Assembly: GCF_016862075.1 (NCBI RefSeq)
Contig: NZ_BOMG01000003.1
Location: forward strand, 1 to 64,000
Direction: 5' to 3'
Source: Actinoplanes couchii
GTDB lineage: Bacteria > Actinomycetota > Actinomycetes > Mycobacteriales > Micromonosporaceae
DNA: 64,000 nt
Shown here: positions 28,504-36,227 of the stretch, piece by piece
How the letters are laid out: every line of letters starts with the position of its first letter
Position numbering within the stretch: position 1 is the first letter of the stretch
Position numbers and translations under genes: made by a program
The notes under the pieces: generated by a model
The model's database searches: none
What the model was told of the DNA's origin: nothing
Seen by the model: the letters and a program-made list of their open reading frames with translations, nothing else

Positions 28504-28535
28504 GAGGGCCGACCCGAAAGGGCCGGCCCTCTTTT
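28504..28535 (+). terminator. Rho-independent terminator
   Basis: Stem GAGGGCCGACCC / GGGCCGGCCCTC (one A-C mismatch) with GAAA tetraloop, then TTTT. Ends the XRE-DUF397 transcript. Confidence 0.88.
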
Positions 28536-28716
28536 GGATTCAATACCGAGACATTTCGGGCGGATTCATCGATCCCTGTTGTGCTCCGAGATAACAACGA
28601 GCAAACTCGCACATGTGCGCTCCGAATGTCAGTGGCGGCTGACCTCCGGTGCATCGCGCCCGAACATGCAGCGTGAGGGCTGTGAGGGACGCGCCGATTC
28701 GATGGGGAAGGTTGCG

Positions 28717-28974
28717 ATGACGACGACCATCTACTACGCGAACTCAGCGGAAACGCAGCTGAAGGATGCTCAAGCGATCCTCGACGAGCATGTGACGTCG
28801 AGTGCGACGGGGAGGTGCCTTGCCTGCGGCTCGTATGGGCCGTGCTGGCGGCGGGAGAACGCCGTGGTGATTTTTTCCCGGACCCTGCGGTTGCCGGCGC
28901 GTCAGCCGGGCGCGACCCGGCCCGAGCTGGTCGGTGCTGTCCGCGTCGGTGCTTCCGGTCTGCTGGCAGGTTGA
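28717..28974 (+). CDS. Small Cys-motif protein, 85 aa
   Basis: ATG 28717 preceded by GGGGAAGG. Contains CLACGSYGPCWRRENA, a cysteine cluster (CxxCxxxxxC) seen in many small actinobacterial proteins near XRE/DUF397 genes and likely to bind zinc. The stop is 1 bp from the next start. Function unknown. Confidence 0.65.
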   Translation: MTTTIYYANSAETQLKDAQAILDEHVTSSATGRCLACGSYGPCWRRENAVVIFSRTLRLPARQPGATRPELVGAVRVGASGLLAG

Positions 28975-28975
28975 C

Positions 28976-29473
28976 GTGACCGTGACCAGCGCGTCGGAGC
29001 AGGCTTTCACCGTCGAGGCCGAACTGGAACAGGCCGACGTCCACAGAGCGGCGGTCGCCTGGGAGAACGCGACACACGACGCAGAGCAGCGATACCAGTG
29101 GGCGCGAGCCGATGAAGCCCGACTGCACTGGGGCCTCTGCCTGCACCGCCTGGGCCGATGCGACGACGCGGTCACCGTGCTACTCCAGACCCGCGACGAC
29201 AGTGAACATTCCAGTGCCGTAGCAGCCCAGATCTTGTGCCTGCGGCTGCTGGGCTGGTGCGGACGCCATGACGACGCGGCAGCGCTGTGGATAACACTGG
29301 AGACCGGAACGACGCCGACGGTTCGCGGATCAGCGCTCAACGTCCTGCTGCACCCGCGGAACAGCACGCTGAACGACATCGACGACCGCGGGCACGACCA
29401 GGTCTGTGCCTATCGAGGCGGCCGACGCACAGGACCGACAACGCCCGAAGCCGACCGGCGAGATCATGGATAG
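28976..29473 (+). CDS. Hypothetical helical (TPR-like) protein, 165 aa
   Basis: GTG start 1 bp after the previous stop, no separate ribosome site, so probably translated by coupling. Residues 20-130 form paired helices (ALLWAR-type pattern: RADEARLHWGLCLHRLGRCDDAVTVL, ILCLRLLGWCGRHDDAAALW) suggesting TPR-like repeats. The C-terminal 30 residues are Arg/Asp-rich. Its last 8 bp overlap the next gene. No function known. Confidence 0.6.
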   Translation: MTVTSASEQAFTVEAELEQADVHRAAVAWENATHDAEQRYQWARADEARLHWGLCLHRLGRCDDAVTVLLQTRDDSEHSSAVAAQILCLRLLGWCGRHDDAAALWITLETGTTPTVRGSALNVLLHPRNSTLNDIDDRGHDQVCAYRGGRRTGPTTPEADRRDHG

Positions 29474-29747
29474 CCCGCCCAGCTCGGGGGAGCACCGGGC
29501 CGTTCGCCCGAGCTGGACCTGCGAAGACTGCGGAAGCCTCTGGCCGTGCCCGGAACGGAGGGCCAGTCTCCTCGAGGAATATGCCTTCGACCGTCTGGCG
29601 CTCCTGGTGTTCATGTCGGGGCTGTTCGCCGCGGCGATCGACGACTTCCATCAGCACAACATCGACGGTGGATCCGACCTCTACGAACGTTTCCTCGGCT
29701 GGGCGCGGCCCTCCTACCAACGGGACGGCCTGCTCTGGTCGCCGTAG
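29466..29747 (+). CDS. Small Cys-motif protein, 93 aa
   Basis: ATG 29466 overlaps the previous stop. The segment RPSWTCEDCGSLWPCPERR has the W-C-x2-C-G-xxWPC signature of a small conserved actinobacterial family; the C-terminal part is helical. Similar Cys clusters in this and the 85-aa protein suggest related zinc-binding folds. The stop touches the convergent NLR gene end. Confidence 0.7.
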   Translation: MDSPPSSGEHRAVRPSWTCEDCGSLWPCPERRASLLEEYAFDRLALLVFMSGLFAAAIDDFHQHNIDGGSDLYERFLGWARPSYQRDGLLWSP

Positions 29748-32135
29748 TCACCGCCGTTCCATGAGGCCAAAGATTTGCTCACGCATGCGGACCGACCGGG
29801 CATCCGGGAAGGTGGCCAGAAGGGAGTGTGCCTCGTGCCAGTGCCGGTGTGCCTCCTCGTGGCGGCTTTCGTCGGTGAGATCGAGAGCCAGGTGGTGCAG
29901 CGAGATCGCCAGTTGCCACTTGTCCTGCATGCGCCGGTGGGCGGCGGTCGCCCGCCGGTGAAAGGCGCTGGCCTCCTTTGGCTGGCCGAGTGCTCGGTAC
30001 GCCTCCCCGGCTTCGTCGAGTGCCATCGCCTCACGGCTCTGGTCACCGATGGTTCGTTGGATCGTGGCGGCCCGGTGCGCGGCTTCGAGCGCCGTTGCCG
30101 GTTCGCCGGAGGCACGTTCGACCCGCGCGCATTCGACGAGCCAGTGGGCTGTCCAAACCTGATTGGCATGTTTGTCGGCGATGCCGAGAGCGCGTTCGAT
30201 GGCAAGCCGCGCCTCATCGATGCGTTCCAGTTCCCGCAGGCTCATGCTGAGGAAGAACAGCGAGTTACCCTCCTGGCCTTCGTCGCCGATGTCGCGTTGG
30301 ACGTCGATCGCGTCGGTCAGCAAGGAGATTGCGTTGGTGAGGTCGCCCGTCTCGTAGGCGGCTTCGGCGATGTTGCTGAGCAGAAGCGCTTGCCATCGGC
30401 GATTGCCGAGTCGTTCGAAGATGGCCAGGCTTCTCTCGAAATGGGCTCGGGCCTCGTCGAGACGGCGGTGCCGCAGGCCGAGCAGTCCCAGGGCGTTGAT
30501 CGACACCGCTGTGCCGTGGTCGTCGCCGATGTCGGTTCGGATGGCGAGTGCTGCTTCGTGGAATCGGGCGGCTTCGGTCAGCCTGCGTGCCTGGAAGTGG
30601 GCTTTGCCGAGGCTCTCGAGGGCTTCCGCCTCTCCTTGCCGATCACCGATCGCCCGAGCGGCGTCGAGACCGAGCGGCGCGGTCGACAACCATTCCTCGA
30701 AGGCGTTGTTGTGCATGAAGACACTGCGCAGCACCGCGGCCAACTGCCAAGCCGTATGCGGCCTTCCGTGCTCTGCGGCGGCTTTGGTGGCGGCTACGAG
30801 GTTGTCGCGTTCGGCGTCGAGCCAGGCGGTGGCCTCGCTGTTGGAGGTGAAGGTCATCGGTATTACGTCGTGGGGTGGGTCGAGCGGCATGGTTCGGTTG
30901 AACTGCAGAGTCACCGCGACCGCTGCGTCAGCGGAGTGCAGGTACCAGGCGAGAATCCGGCGTACCCCGTCGGTTTGATCCTCGGTGTTCGCGAATTTGC
31001 GTTGTTCCTCGATCGCATAGGCGCGCAGCAGGTCATGCAGCCGGTATCGGCCGGTCCCTACCTGTTCGACGAGGTGGGAGTTGACGAGCCCGTCGAGCAG
31101 ATGGCGTACCTGATTCGTCGAGACGCCGGCGAGCGCCGCAGCGGCCGGGGTACTGAATTCCGCCCCGGGATGCAGCCCGAGCAGCCGGAACATCCGTGCG
31201 ACGGGTTCGCTGAGGGCGCGGTACGACCAGGCGAATACGGTTCGGACGGCGTCCGCCTCTTCGCCGTCCTCGGCGGTGAGAGCTTCCCAGAGGGCCGATT
31301 CGTCACGAAGGTCCTGGGCGAGTTCTGCCAAGGTCATGAAAGGCCGGCTCGCGGCGCGTTCCGCAGCGATACGCAATGCCAACGGCAGGCAGGCACACAG
31401 CCGTGCCAGCTCCGTGAACTCGTCGGGATCATCGCCAGCTCGATAGTCGGCGGTGACGGTTTGCAGCAGGTTGACGGCGTCTGCCTGATCCAGGATCCGC
31501 ACGGTGAGCCGACGGCCGCCGTCGCGGGTGATCAGGCCGGAGAGCAAGCTACGGCTGGTCACCACCACGAGGCAGCTGCTGGTCCCGGGCAGCAGGGGCC
31601 GGATCTGGCGAGCCGTCGAAGCGTTGTCCAGAACGATCAGTACGCGGCGATCAGCCAGCAAGGACCGATAGAGGGCTGCTCGATCATCGAGGTCGGCCGG
31701 AATGGCTGTACCCGGTGTTCCGAGCGCCCGCAGGAACCGATCCAGCACCGATCCCGGGTCAGCGGGTTGCCCTGGGTCGTAGCCGCGCAGATTGGCGTAC
31801 AGCTGCCCGTGCGGGAAATCCTGCCGCACGCTGTGCGCCCACCGCAGGGCGAGGCTCGTCTTGCCGACACCTGCCGTGCCGGTGAGGACCCAGAGAACTC
31901 CGGATTCCTCACCGAGCGGTTGACTGAGCCGGCGGAGTTCCGAAGCCCGATTGACAAAGCCGTGAACGGCGCCGGGCAACTGGCGTGGCCGGGGATCACC
32001 GGACTGCTGATCCTGGTGGAAGTGAACACCGCCGTAGACATCACGAGCCTGCACCAGGTCGGCCGGCCCGGACAGACGCGATCGATTGACGTGTTCAGGC
32101 CCGTGATCAGGCTCTTCTGCCTGGACGTCGGCCAC
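29748..32135 (-). CDS. NLR-like NB-ARC/TPR protein with N-terminal RHIM-like motif
   Basis: 795 aa. The N-terminus carries NRSRLSGPADLVQARDVYGGVHFH (about residues 17-40 including spacer), a V-Q-A-x-x-[IV]-x-G-G motif. Then an NB-ARC STAND ATPase: Walker A TGTAGVGKTSLA (about 92), LIVLDNAS Walker B and VVVTSRSLL sensor motif, a winged helix, and about ten TPR-like helix pairs from residue 480 to the end. It lacks the BTAD DNA-binding domain of SARP regulators. Such proteins act as ligand-sensing switches that oligomerise. The GTG start directly follows the stop of the DUF6879 gene, so the minus-strand operon is 90-aa protein, DUF6879, NLR. Confidence 0.88.
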   Translation of the reverse strand: MADVQAEEPDHGPEHVNRSRLSGPADLVQARDVYGGVHFHQDQQSGDPRPRQLPGAVHGFVNRASELRRLSQPLGEESGVLWVLTGTAGVGKTSLALRWAHSVRQDFPHGQLYANLRGYDPGQPADPGSVLDRFLRALGTPGTAIPADLDDRAALYRSLLADRRVLIVLDNASTARQIRPLLPGTSSCLVVVTSRSLLSGLITRDGGRRLTVRILDQADAVNLLQTVTADYRAGDDPDEFTELARLCACLPLALRIAAERAASRPFMTLAELAQDLRDESALWEALTAEDGEEADAVRTVFAWSYRALSEPVARMFRLLGLHPGAEFSTPAAAALAGVSTNQVRHLLDGLVNSHLVEQVGTGRYRLHDLLRAYAIEEQRKFANTEDQTDGVRRILAWYLHSADAAVAVTLQFNRTMPLDPPHDVIPMTFTSNSEATAWLDAERDNLVAATKAAAEHGRPHTAWQLAAVLRSVFMHNNAFEEWLSTAPLGLDAARAIGDRQGEAEALESLGKAHFQARRLTEAARFHEAALAIRTDIGDDHGTAVSINALGLLGLRHRRLDEARAHFERSLAIFERLGNRRWQALLLSNIAEAAYETGDLTNAISLLTDAIDVQRDIGDEGQEGNSLFFLSMSLRELERIDEARLAIERALGIADKHANQVWTAHWLVECARVERASGEPATALEAAHRAATIQRTIGDQSREAMALDEAGEAYRALGQPKEASAFHRRATAAHRRMQDKWQLAISLHHLALDLTDESRHEEAHRHWHEAHSLLATFPDARSVRMREQIFGLMERR

Positions 32136-32747
32136 TCATCCTCCCGCGGGAGGCTCCAAGGGCGAGACCGCACGAGCGAAGTACGCGTCAAGCGGCTCAC
32201 CGTCGTCGTACAGCGTGGCGATGAACGCCTGGCACCGGCTGATCAGAGCGGGGTCCTGCCAGCGCCGTGCCGCCTCAAGCACGCCGTCGGCGTCATAGAC
32301 CGCCTCGTACATGACCTCGGTGCCAAGGGTGTAGAGCTCCGGCAGTATGCCGCTGACCTCCGCCGATCGGACGGCCTGTGGGGCAACGACCCTGGTGAGG
32401 CCACCGTACTCGTGCCGCAGGTTCAATACGTGCAATTCCCACTGCAAGTACGGGGTCAGCGGTTCCTCGACGATACGGACTCGCCGCGTGGTGAATCCGT
32501 TGTCAGCCACGCGCCGGTAGTAGTCGGAGAATTCGCTGCGACGGCCCTCGAGGACCCGCATCGCGTCGTCCCATCGACCCTGAGCGAAGGCCGTCCAGCC
32601 GTCGTCGTTCGGTTCCTTGAAGCTCTGTTGACGCTCCAGTTTCCAGAAGCCCGGCTGCCGCGTCTTCCAGAACTGTTTCTCGAAGTCAGCCCAGTAGTCG
32701 TCGAGGTCGAGCAACTCACCGGGCTGACCGTCGAAGAGATCATGCAT
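32136..32747 (-). CDS. DUF6879 protein
   Basis: 203 aa, rich in aromatic and Arg residues (RRVRIVEEPLTPYLQWEL, the family's most recognisable stretch). DUF6879 proteins are found throughout actinobacteria next to XRE/DUF397 or small unknown genes; molecular role unknown. Start overlaps the preceding stop by 8 bp and stop abuts the NLR start. Confidence 0.8.
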   Translation of the reverse strand: MHDLFDGQPGELLDLDDYWADFEKQFWKTRQPGFWKLERQQSFKEPNDDGWTAFAQGRWDDAMRVLEGRRSEFSDYYRRVADNGFTTRRVRIVEEPLTPYLQWELHVLNLRHEYGGLTRVVAPQAVRSAEVSGILPELYTLGTEVMYEAVYDADGVLEAARRWQDPALISRCQAFIATLYDDGEPLDAYFARAVSPLEPPAGG

Positions 32748-33012
32748 CAGGAATGTCCACCCTTGCCGCGATCATTGTTGACCGGGGCACGATGATAAGG
32801 CGCTCGCCGGGGTCGACCGACACACCGTCGGGAAGCCGACCGCGATAGGAGTCGGTCAGATCCTGGCCGATCACCGCCACGTCACCGTTGCTGAGCTCCC
32901 AGACGTCCGGACAACTCCCGTCGCCGGAGGTGTTGCCCAGCTCATGGGAGGACTTACCCCACCGCCGGGTCAGTTGTGCCGACGGATCTGCCTGCCAACG
33001 CTCGCCGTCCAT
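32740..33012 (-). CDS. Hypothetical protein paired with DUF6879, 90 aa
   Basis: ATG 33012 with GGGAGG upstream; the longer upstream frame is rejected. The sequence SCPDVWELSNGDVAVIGQDL ... DGVSVDPGERLIIVP belongs to a conserved small family regularly found just before DUF6879 genes. First gene of the operon, divergent from the 128-aa gene with a 109-bp promoter region between them. Confidence 0.75.
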   Translation of the reverse strand: MDGERWQADPSAQLTRRWGKSSHELGNTSGDGSCPDVWELSNGDVAVIGQDLTDSYRGRLPDGVSVDPGERLIIVPRSTMIAARVDIPDA

Positions 33013-33121
33013 TTCGGCCTCCCGAGTCGGGTAGTTACGTGCGCACCGAAGGTAACATCGCGTATTGCCGGGGGACAGCAGCGCGAGTTCGCTCACCCCT
33101 ATGCGTCATTGGAGGTCCAGC
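33013..33121. promoter_or_regulatory. Divergent promoter region of the NLR locus
   Basis: 109 bp between the 90-aa gene and the 128-aa gene; both operons must start here, so the receptor and the motif-bearing small proteins could be co-regulated. No clear operator seen. Confidence 0.5.
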
Positions 33122-33508
33122 ATGACGAGACCCATCTCCTCGACCATGGTGACGGCCATCCTCGCTCGCGCAGAGAGCGAGGCCGCGACACGAGAACGTG
33201 GTGCCGCCTCCGCTCTGATCGACTTCCTGAAGGAACGGCTCAGGACCCACCCGGCGGGCTCTGCAGCCATCGACGACGCCATACGAAGCCGATCCGTAGA
33301 GTCGGCGGGGCATCTTGCCGAGATTCTCGACGAGCAGGTTCGTGTCGACCATGACCTCGGCAGGGAGATCCATGCACGATGGTTACGAGTGCAGGCACCG
33401 GCCAGCGACCGATCCGGCATCACCAACTCGGTGGTAGGAAACGTCAGCGGCTCGGTCGTTCAAGTCCGTGACGTCTCCGGAGGCATCTCGATCCACGGGC
33501 GCAACTGA
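33122..33508 (+). CDS. Helical protein with C-terminal RHIM-like motif, 128 aa
   Basis: ATG 33122 follows GGAGGTC. Residues 1-95 are amphipathic helices with no recognised domain. The C-terminus reads NSVVGNVSGSVVQVRDVSGG then ISIH and three more residues, matching the motif near the N-terminus of the NLR-like protein (DLVQARDVYGGVHFH). Motifs of this form in actinobacterial NLR proteins resemble RHIM/PP amyloid-signalling motifs, which template a fibre between receptor and effector. Its stop overlaps the start of the membrane protein gene (TGATG). Confidence 0.7.
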   Translation: MTRPISSTMVTAILARAESEAATRERGAASALIDFLKERLRTHPAGSAAIDDAIRSRSVESAGHLAEILDEQVRVDHDLGREIHARWLRVQAPASDRSGITNSVVGNVSGSVVQVRDVSGGISIHGRN

Positions 33509-33930
33509 TGACCAGACGTCGAGTCAAGCTTGTCGGCTGGATCGCTGGCATCGCTGCGGGCTTGGCGATCACCGCTCTGGGAGTCCTCTTCCTCCGATCG
33601 GGGCTCGATGCATCCGACAAGTGGGCCAGCGTGCTCGGCATCTTCCTCAATGTGGCAGGACTGGCACTCGCCTTCTACAGCGCGATGCTGACCCGGCGTG
33701 CGGCAAGGGACACGCAAGACTCGGATCCCGGCGCAGCACCCTCGATCACCGGCTCCGGCGACCTCCGAGACGACGCAGTGTCCAATAGCGTCCACGCCGA
33801 CAGGATCGAGGGATCAGTTGTCCAGGCTCGCGATGTCCACGGCTTGTCGATAACACATGGCCCGGACCCCGGACGCCGATTGGACCAGCATGACCAGCCA
33901 GACGCCTCCCCGGATCGGAACGGCCGGTGA
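33508..33930 (+). CDS. Membrane protein with C-terminal RHIM-like motif, 140 aa
   Basis: Two transmembrane helices (about residues 8-30 and 42-60) with a basic start (MTRRRVK), then a cytoplasmic tail of about 75 residues containing NSVHADRIEGSVVQARDVHG and LSITH, the same motif as in the 128-aa protein and the NLR. A membrane protein carrying such a motif is a candidate pore-forming or membrane-damaging effector. The start overlaps the upstream stop and its end overlaps the next gene (GTGA). Confidence 0.72.
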   Translation: MTRRRVKLVGWIAGIAAGLAITALGVLFLRSGLDASDKWASVLGIFLNVAGLALAFYSAMLTRRAARDTQDSDPGAAPSITGSGDLRDDAVSNSVHADRIEGSVVQARDVHGLSITHGPDPGRRLDQHDQPDASPDRNGR

Positions 33931-34493
33931 TCGTCAGGCCTGTGCCGGACTGTCGGCGAGAGGCGGAAGGTGGCACGCTGGGCGATGTGAACGCGAAGGC
34001 CAACCAGGCCGGGGACAGGCCGGTCGGGAGTGTAATCCTGTCCTCGAACACCCGTGAAGTGCTGACATCGACACTCGCCGCGGAGTTGCGGGACATGCCC
34101 GCCTCGGTGTGGTCCCAGCGTTCCCGTGGTGCCACCGGCTCCTATGTGATGTTCATCGAGGACGAAGTCGAACTGGCGGACCTTGTCGTCGTCTTGTGGG
34201 ACATCGCGCGTTCGGGGCCGTCGCCTGCTGGAGTGTCGGTGCAGCGGGGTGCCGCCGGGACGGTTCTGCTGGTGCATGGGGCGGACTTCAGCCTGGCGGC
34301 GCGTTCCGGTGGCCCGGTTCTGGTCGTGTCGGACCGGATTCGGGGAGTGTTGCGCCTCGACCGGGATCCGGGCTGTCAGGCCGAACTGTCGGCGCTGGTC
34401 TCCGAACTGATCGCAGTGGGCCAAGGTGGCCAGCCGTTCTCCGGGTCGACACTGCCGCCCGTGCCGCCTATGCCCTGGCACCGCGACCGGTGA
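33927..34493 (+). CDS. Hypothetical protein, up to 188 aa
   Basis: Open from GTG 33927 (coupled to the previous stop); GTG 33987 (VNAKANQAG...) is an alternative start giving 168 aa. Alpha/beta protein with repeated VVLWDIA, TVLLVHG and VLVVSD strands; no motif recognised and no copy of the RHIM-like sequence. The last gene of this operon; its 3' end overlaps the convergent sigma-like gene by 26 bp. Confidence 0.6.
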   Translation: MIVRPVPDCRREAEGGTLGDVNAKANQAGDRPVGSVILSSNTREVLTSTLAAELRDMPASVWSQRSRGATGSYVMFIEDEVELADLVVVLWDIARSGPSPAGVSVQRGAAGTVLLVHGADFSLAARSGGPVLVVSDRIRGVLRLDRDPGCQAELSALVSELIAVGQGGQPFSGSTLPPVPPMPWHRDR

Positions 34494-35256
34494 GGTGGCG
34501 GCGGATGCGGGCCTCGGCTCGCTGGCGTCGTTTGTAAGCGGCCTGCTCACCGATCCCGAGATGCTTGGCCGCGTCCTTGATGCTGAGCCCGTCGACGGCC
34601 GTCAAGCTCAACAGCTGAACGTCCAGCGGAGCCAGAGCTGACTCCGCCGCCAGGCCTACGAGCAGGGCGTACGGGTCGTCGTACGGCAAAGAAACGCTGT
34701 TGATCGTCGGCGGGCGGAGGCGGGACTGGCGGAGCCGGACCTTGGCGTGGGTGATGCCGCTGTCGATCAGTTTCATGCCGAGGTTCGTGGTGCCGGTGTC
34801 GATGGTCGCCAACCGGCGTAGGAAACCGGCCACCAGGTCGTGATCGATGTCGGCCAGGTCGCTGCGGTCGCGGATCGCCAGGCGGTCCCGGAAACCGCGT
34901 AGGCCTCGGGTGGCCAGACCCAGAGCCAGGATGCGGTACGCCTCGTCAGCGCCGGGCCGGCGGGATCCGGCGATGACAGCCGCCCAGATCCGATCACGTT
35001 GCGGATAGTCGGCGTCCTCCAGCAGAAACCGCTCCAGGCCACGCGGGCGCATCTCCCGCGGCGGCAGACCCGGGCCGAACGCTTCGGCGGGAATGTTCCA
35101 GGTGAGCTGGGCGAACCGGTCGAGGAACCAGTCGAACAGCGGCCCGGCGCCGGCCCCGGGAAGGCTGAACGGAACGGCTTTCTCGAGAAAGTTCTCCCCG
35201 CCGTGTCCAGATCCGAGCAGAGCAGTCCCCTTCTCCATGTAGCGAGCCGCCGACAC
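34468..35256 (-). CDS. Sigma-like helix-turn-helix protein
   Basis: 262 aa from GTG 35256, or 256 aa from ATG 35238. The C-terminal 65 residues (LLSLTAVDGLSIKDAAKHLGIGEQAAYKRRQRAEARIRRHL) match a sigma-70 region-4 helix-turn-helix; the N-terminal part is helical with R-rich loops and no canonical region 2. Such proteins occur beside DUF2637 genes on actinomycete integrative elements. Divergent from the 52-aa peptide gene, sharing the CCTGTCAGG-containing region. Confidence 0.65.
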   Translation of the reverse strand: MSAARYMEKGTALLGSGHGGENFLEKAVPFSLPGAGAGPLFDWFLDRFAQLTWNIPAEAFGPGLPPREMRPRGLERFLLEDADYPQRDRIWAAVIAGSRRPGADEAYRILALGLATRGLRGFRDRLAIRDRSDLADIDHDLVAGFLRRLATIDTGTTNLGMKLIDSGITHAKVRLRQSRLRPPTINSVSLPYDDPYALLVGLAAESALAPLDVQLLSLTAVDGLSIKDAAKHLGIGEQAAYKRRQRAEARIRRHLTGRGARA

Positions 35257-35273
35257 CCCGGACGGGTGTCAGG

Positions 35274-35413
35274 TCCTGTCAGGACCGAAGGCTCCTACCG
35301 AGGAGATTGCCATGCGTATCGACGATTGTGATTGCTGGGCCCGGAAGGATACCCCGGGGTTCTGTCACCACCGGCTGATCGTGATCCGCCGCCACCTGAC
35401 AGAACCTGACAGG
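35274..35413. repeat. CCTGTCAGG / CCTGACAGG inverted motif pair
   Basis: TCCTGTCAGGA at 35274-35284 and CCTGACAGG at 35405-35413 with an extra CCTGACAG copy at 35395-35402, in opposite orientations either side of the 52-aa gene start. Operator-like; a weaker copy (ACCTGTCAG) lies at about 36148. Confidence 0.4.
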
Positions 35414-35470
35414 ACCGGTCACCGCACCTGCGAGCCTCGTCGCCGGCGGTGCCGCTGGAGGCGCCGATGA
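35312..35470 (+). CDS. Small Cys/His-rich peptide, 52 aa
   Basis: ATG 35312 has a GAGGAG site 7 nt upstream; the TGA overlaps the ATG of the DUF2637 gene (ATGA). Composition: CDCW at the start, Cys at 18 followed by two His, Cys at 40 and 47, and a basic tail. The pattern suggests metal or nucleic-acid binding. Similar short genes precede DUF2637 genes on actinomycete integrative elements. Confidence 0.6.
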   Translation: MRIDDCDCWARKDTPGFCHHRLIVIRRHLTEPDRTGHRTCEPRRRRCRWRRR

Positions 35471-36060
35471 AGGCCACCCGCGTGGAAGGCATCGTCCAGA
35501 TCGTCATCATGCTGGCGATCGGGGCGGCCGCCGCGGCCGCGTCGTTCACCCATGTGCACGACGTCGCCGCTGCTCACGGTCAGCCGGGCTGGCTGGCCTG
35601 GGCGAACGCCGTGGTCCTGGAACTGATGTCGGTGGCCGGCGGTCTGGAACTACGGCGCCGCAAACGAGTCGGGGCGCATCTGACGTTCCCGGCCGTGGTC
35701 CTGGTGGTCGCCGTGGTGCTGTCGCTGGGAGCACAGGTGGTGGAAGCCGAGGCATCCGTCATCGGATGGATCGCGGCGGCACTTCCGGCGGCCGGGTTCC
35801 TGGCCATGGTGAAGATCGCCCTCGGCCGGACCGGGACCGTCCCGGACGGCAAGAGAACCGTCCCGGACCGTCCGGGACGGCTGGACGAGCAGGTGGCCGA
35901 GTTCCTGCCGATCGCCCGGGAAGCCGCCGACCAGCTGGTCCGGGACGGCCGTCCGCTGTCCCGGACCGCCCTGGCGGAGACCCTGCGAACCCAGGGCCAC
36001 GCCGTGTCGAACGGAAGGGTGTCGGCGCTGCTCAAGGTGCTCCGCGAGGAGCGCCGATGA
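35467..36060 (+). CDS. DUF2637 membrane protein
   Basis: 197 aa from ATG 35467 with GGAGG 7 nt upstream. Four transmembrane helices (residues about 5-25, 45-65, 75-95, 98-118) are followed by a cytoplasmic basic tail with a helix-turn-helix-like C-terminus (PLSRTALAETLRTQG ... GRVSALLKVLREERR). DUF2637 proteins are typical of actinomycete plasmids and AICE elements, where they are linked to spread. Confidence 0.85.
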   Translation: MKATRVEGIVQIVIMLAIGAAAAAASFTHVHDVAAAHGQPGWLAWANAVVLELMSVAGGLELRRRKRVGAHLTFPAVVLVVAVVLSLGAQVVEAEASVIGWIAAALPAAGFLAMVKIALGRTGTVPDGKRTVPDRPGRLDEQVAEFLPIAREAADQLVRDGRPLSRTALAETLRTQGHAVSNGRVSALLKVLREERR

Positions 36061-36090
36061 CGTGAGGGAGTCGGCACGGGTGTTCGTTCC

Positions 36091-36138
36091 GGGGTCGGTC
36101 CGGGGGTCGGCTATGACACCGACCCCCGGACCGACCCC
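36091..36138. repeat. Perfect 20-bp inverted repeat
   Basis: Left arm 36091-36110 (GGGGTCGGTCCGGGGGTCGG), 8-nt loop CTATGACA, right arm 36119-36138 fully complementary. It lies 30 bp after the DUF2637 stop and 90 bp before the replication-relaxation gene. No U-run follows, so it could be a terminator or a replication/transfer structure. Confidence 0.85.
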
Positions 36139-36198
36139 CTCATGGACCTGTCAGTGCAGCTCAGAATGCGTTTCCACACGATCAGCGTGTACTCCGAC

Positions 36199-36216
36199 TA
36201 ACCCCTGGAGGGGTTA
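36199..36216. repeat. Short inverted repeat near ribosome site
   Basis: TAACCCC-TGGA-GGGGTTA, a 7-bp stem 12 bp before the start of the replication-relaxation gene. It could cover or expose the ribosome site. Confidence 0.5.
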
Positions 36217-36227
36217 CCCCGAGGGAG

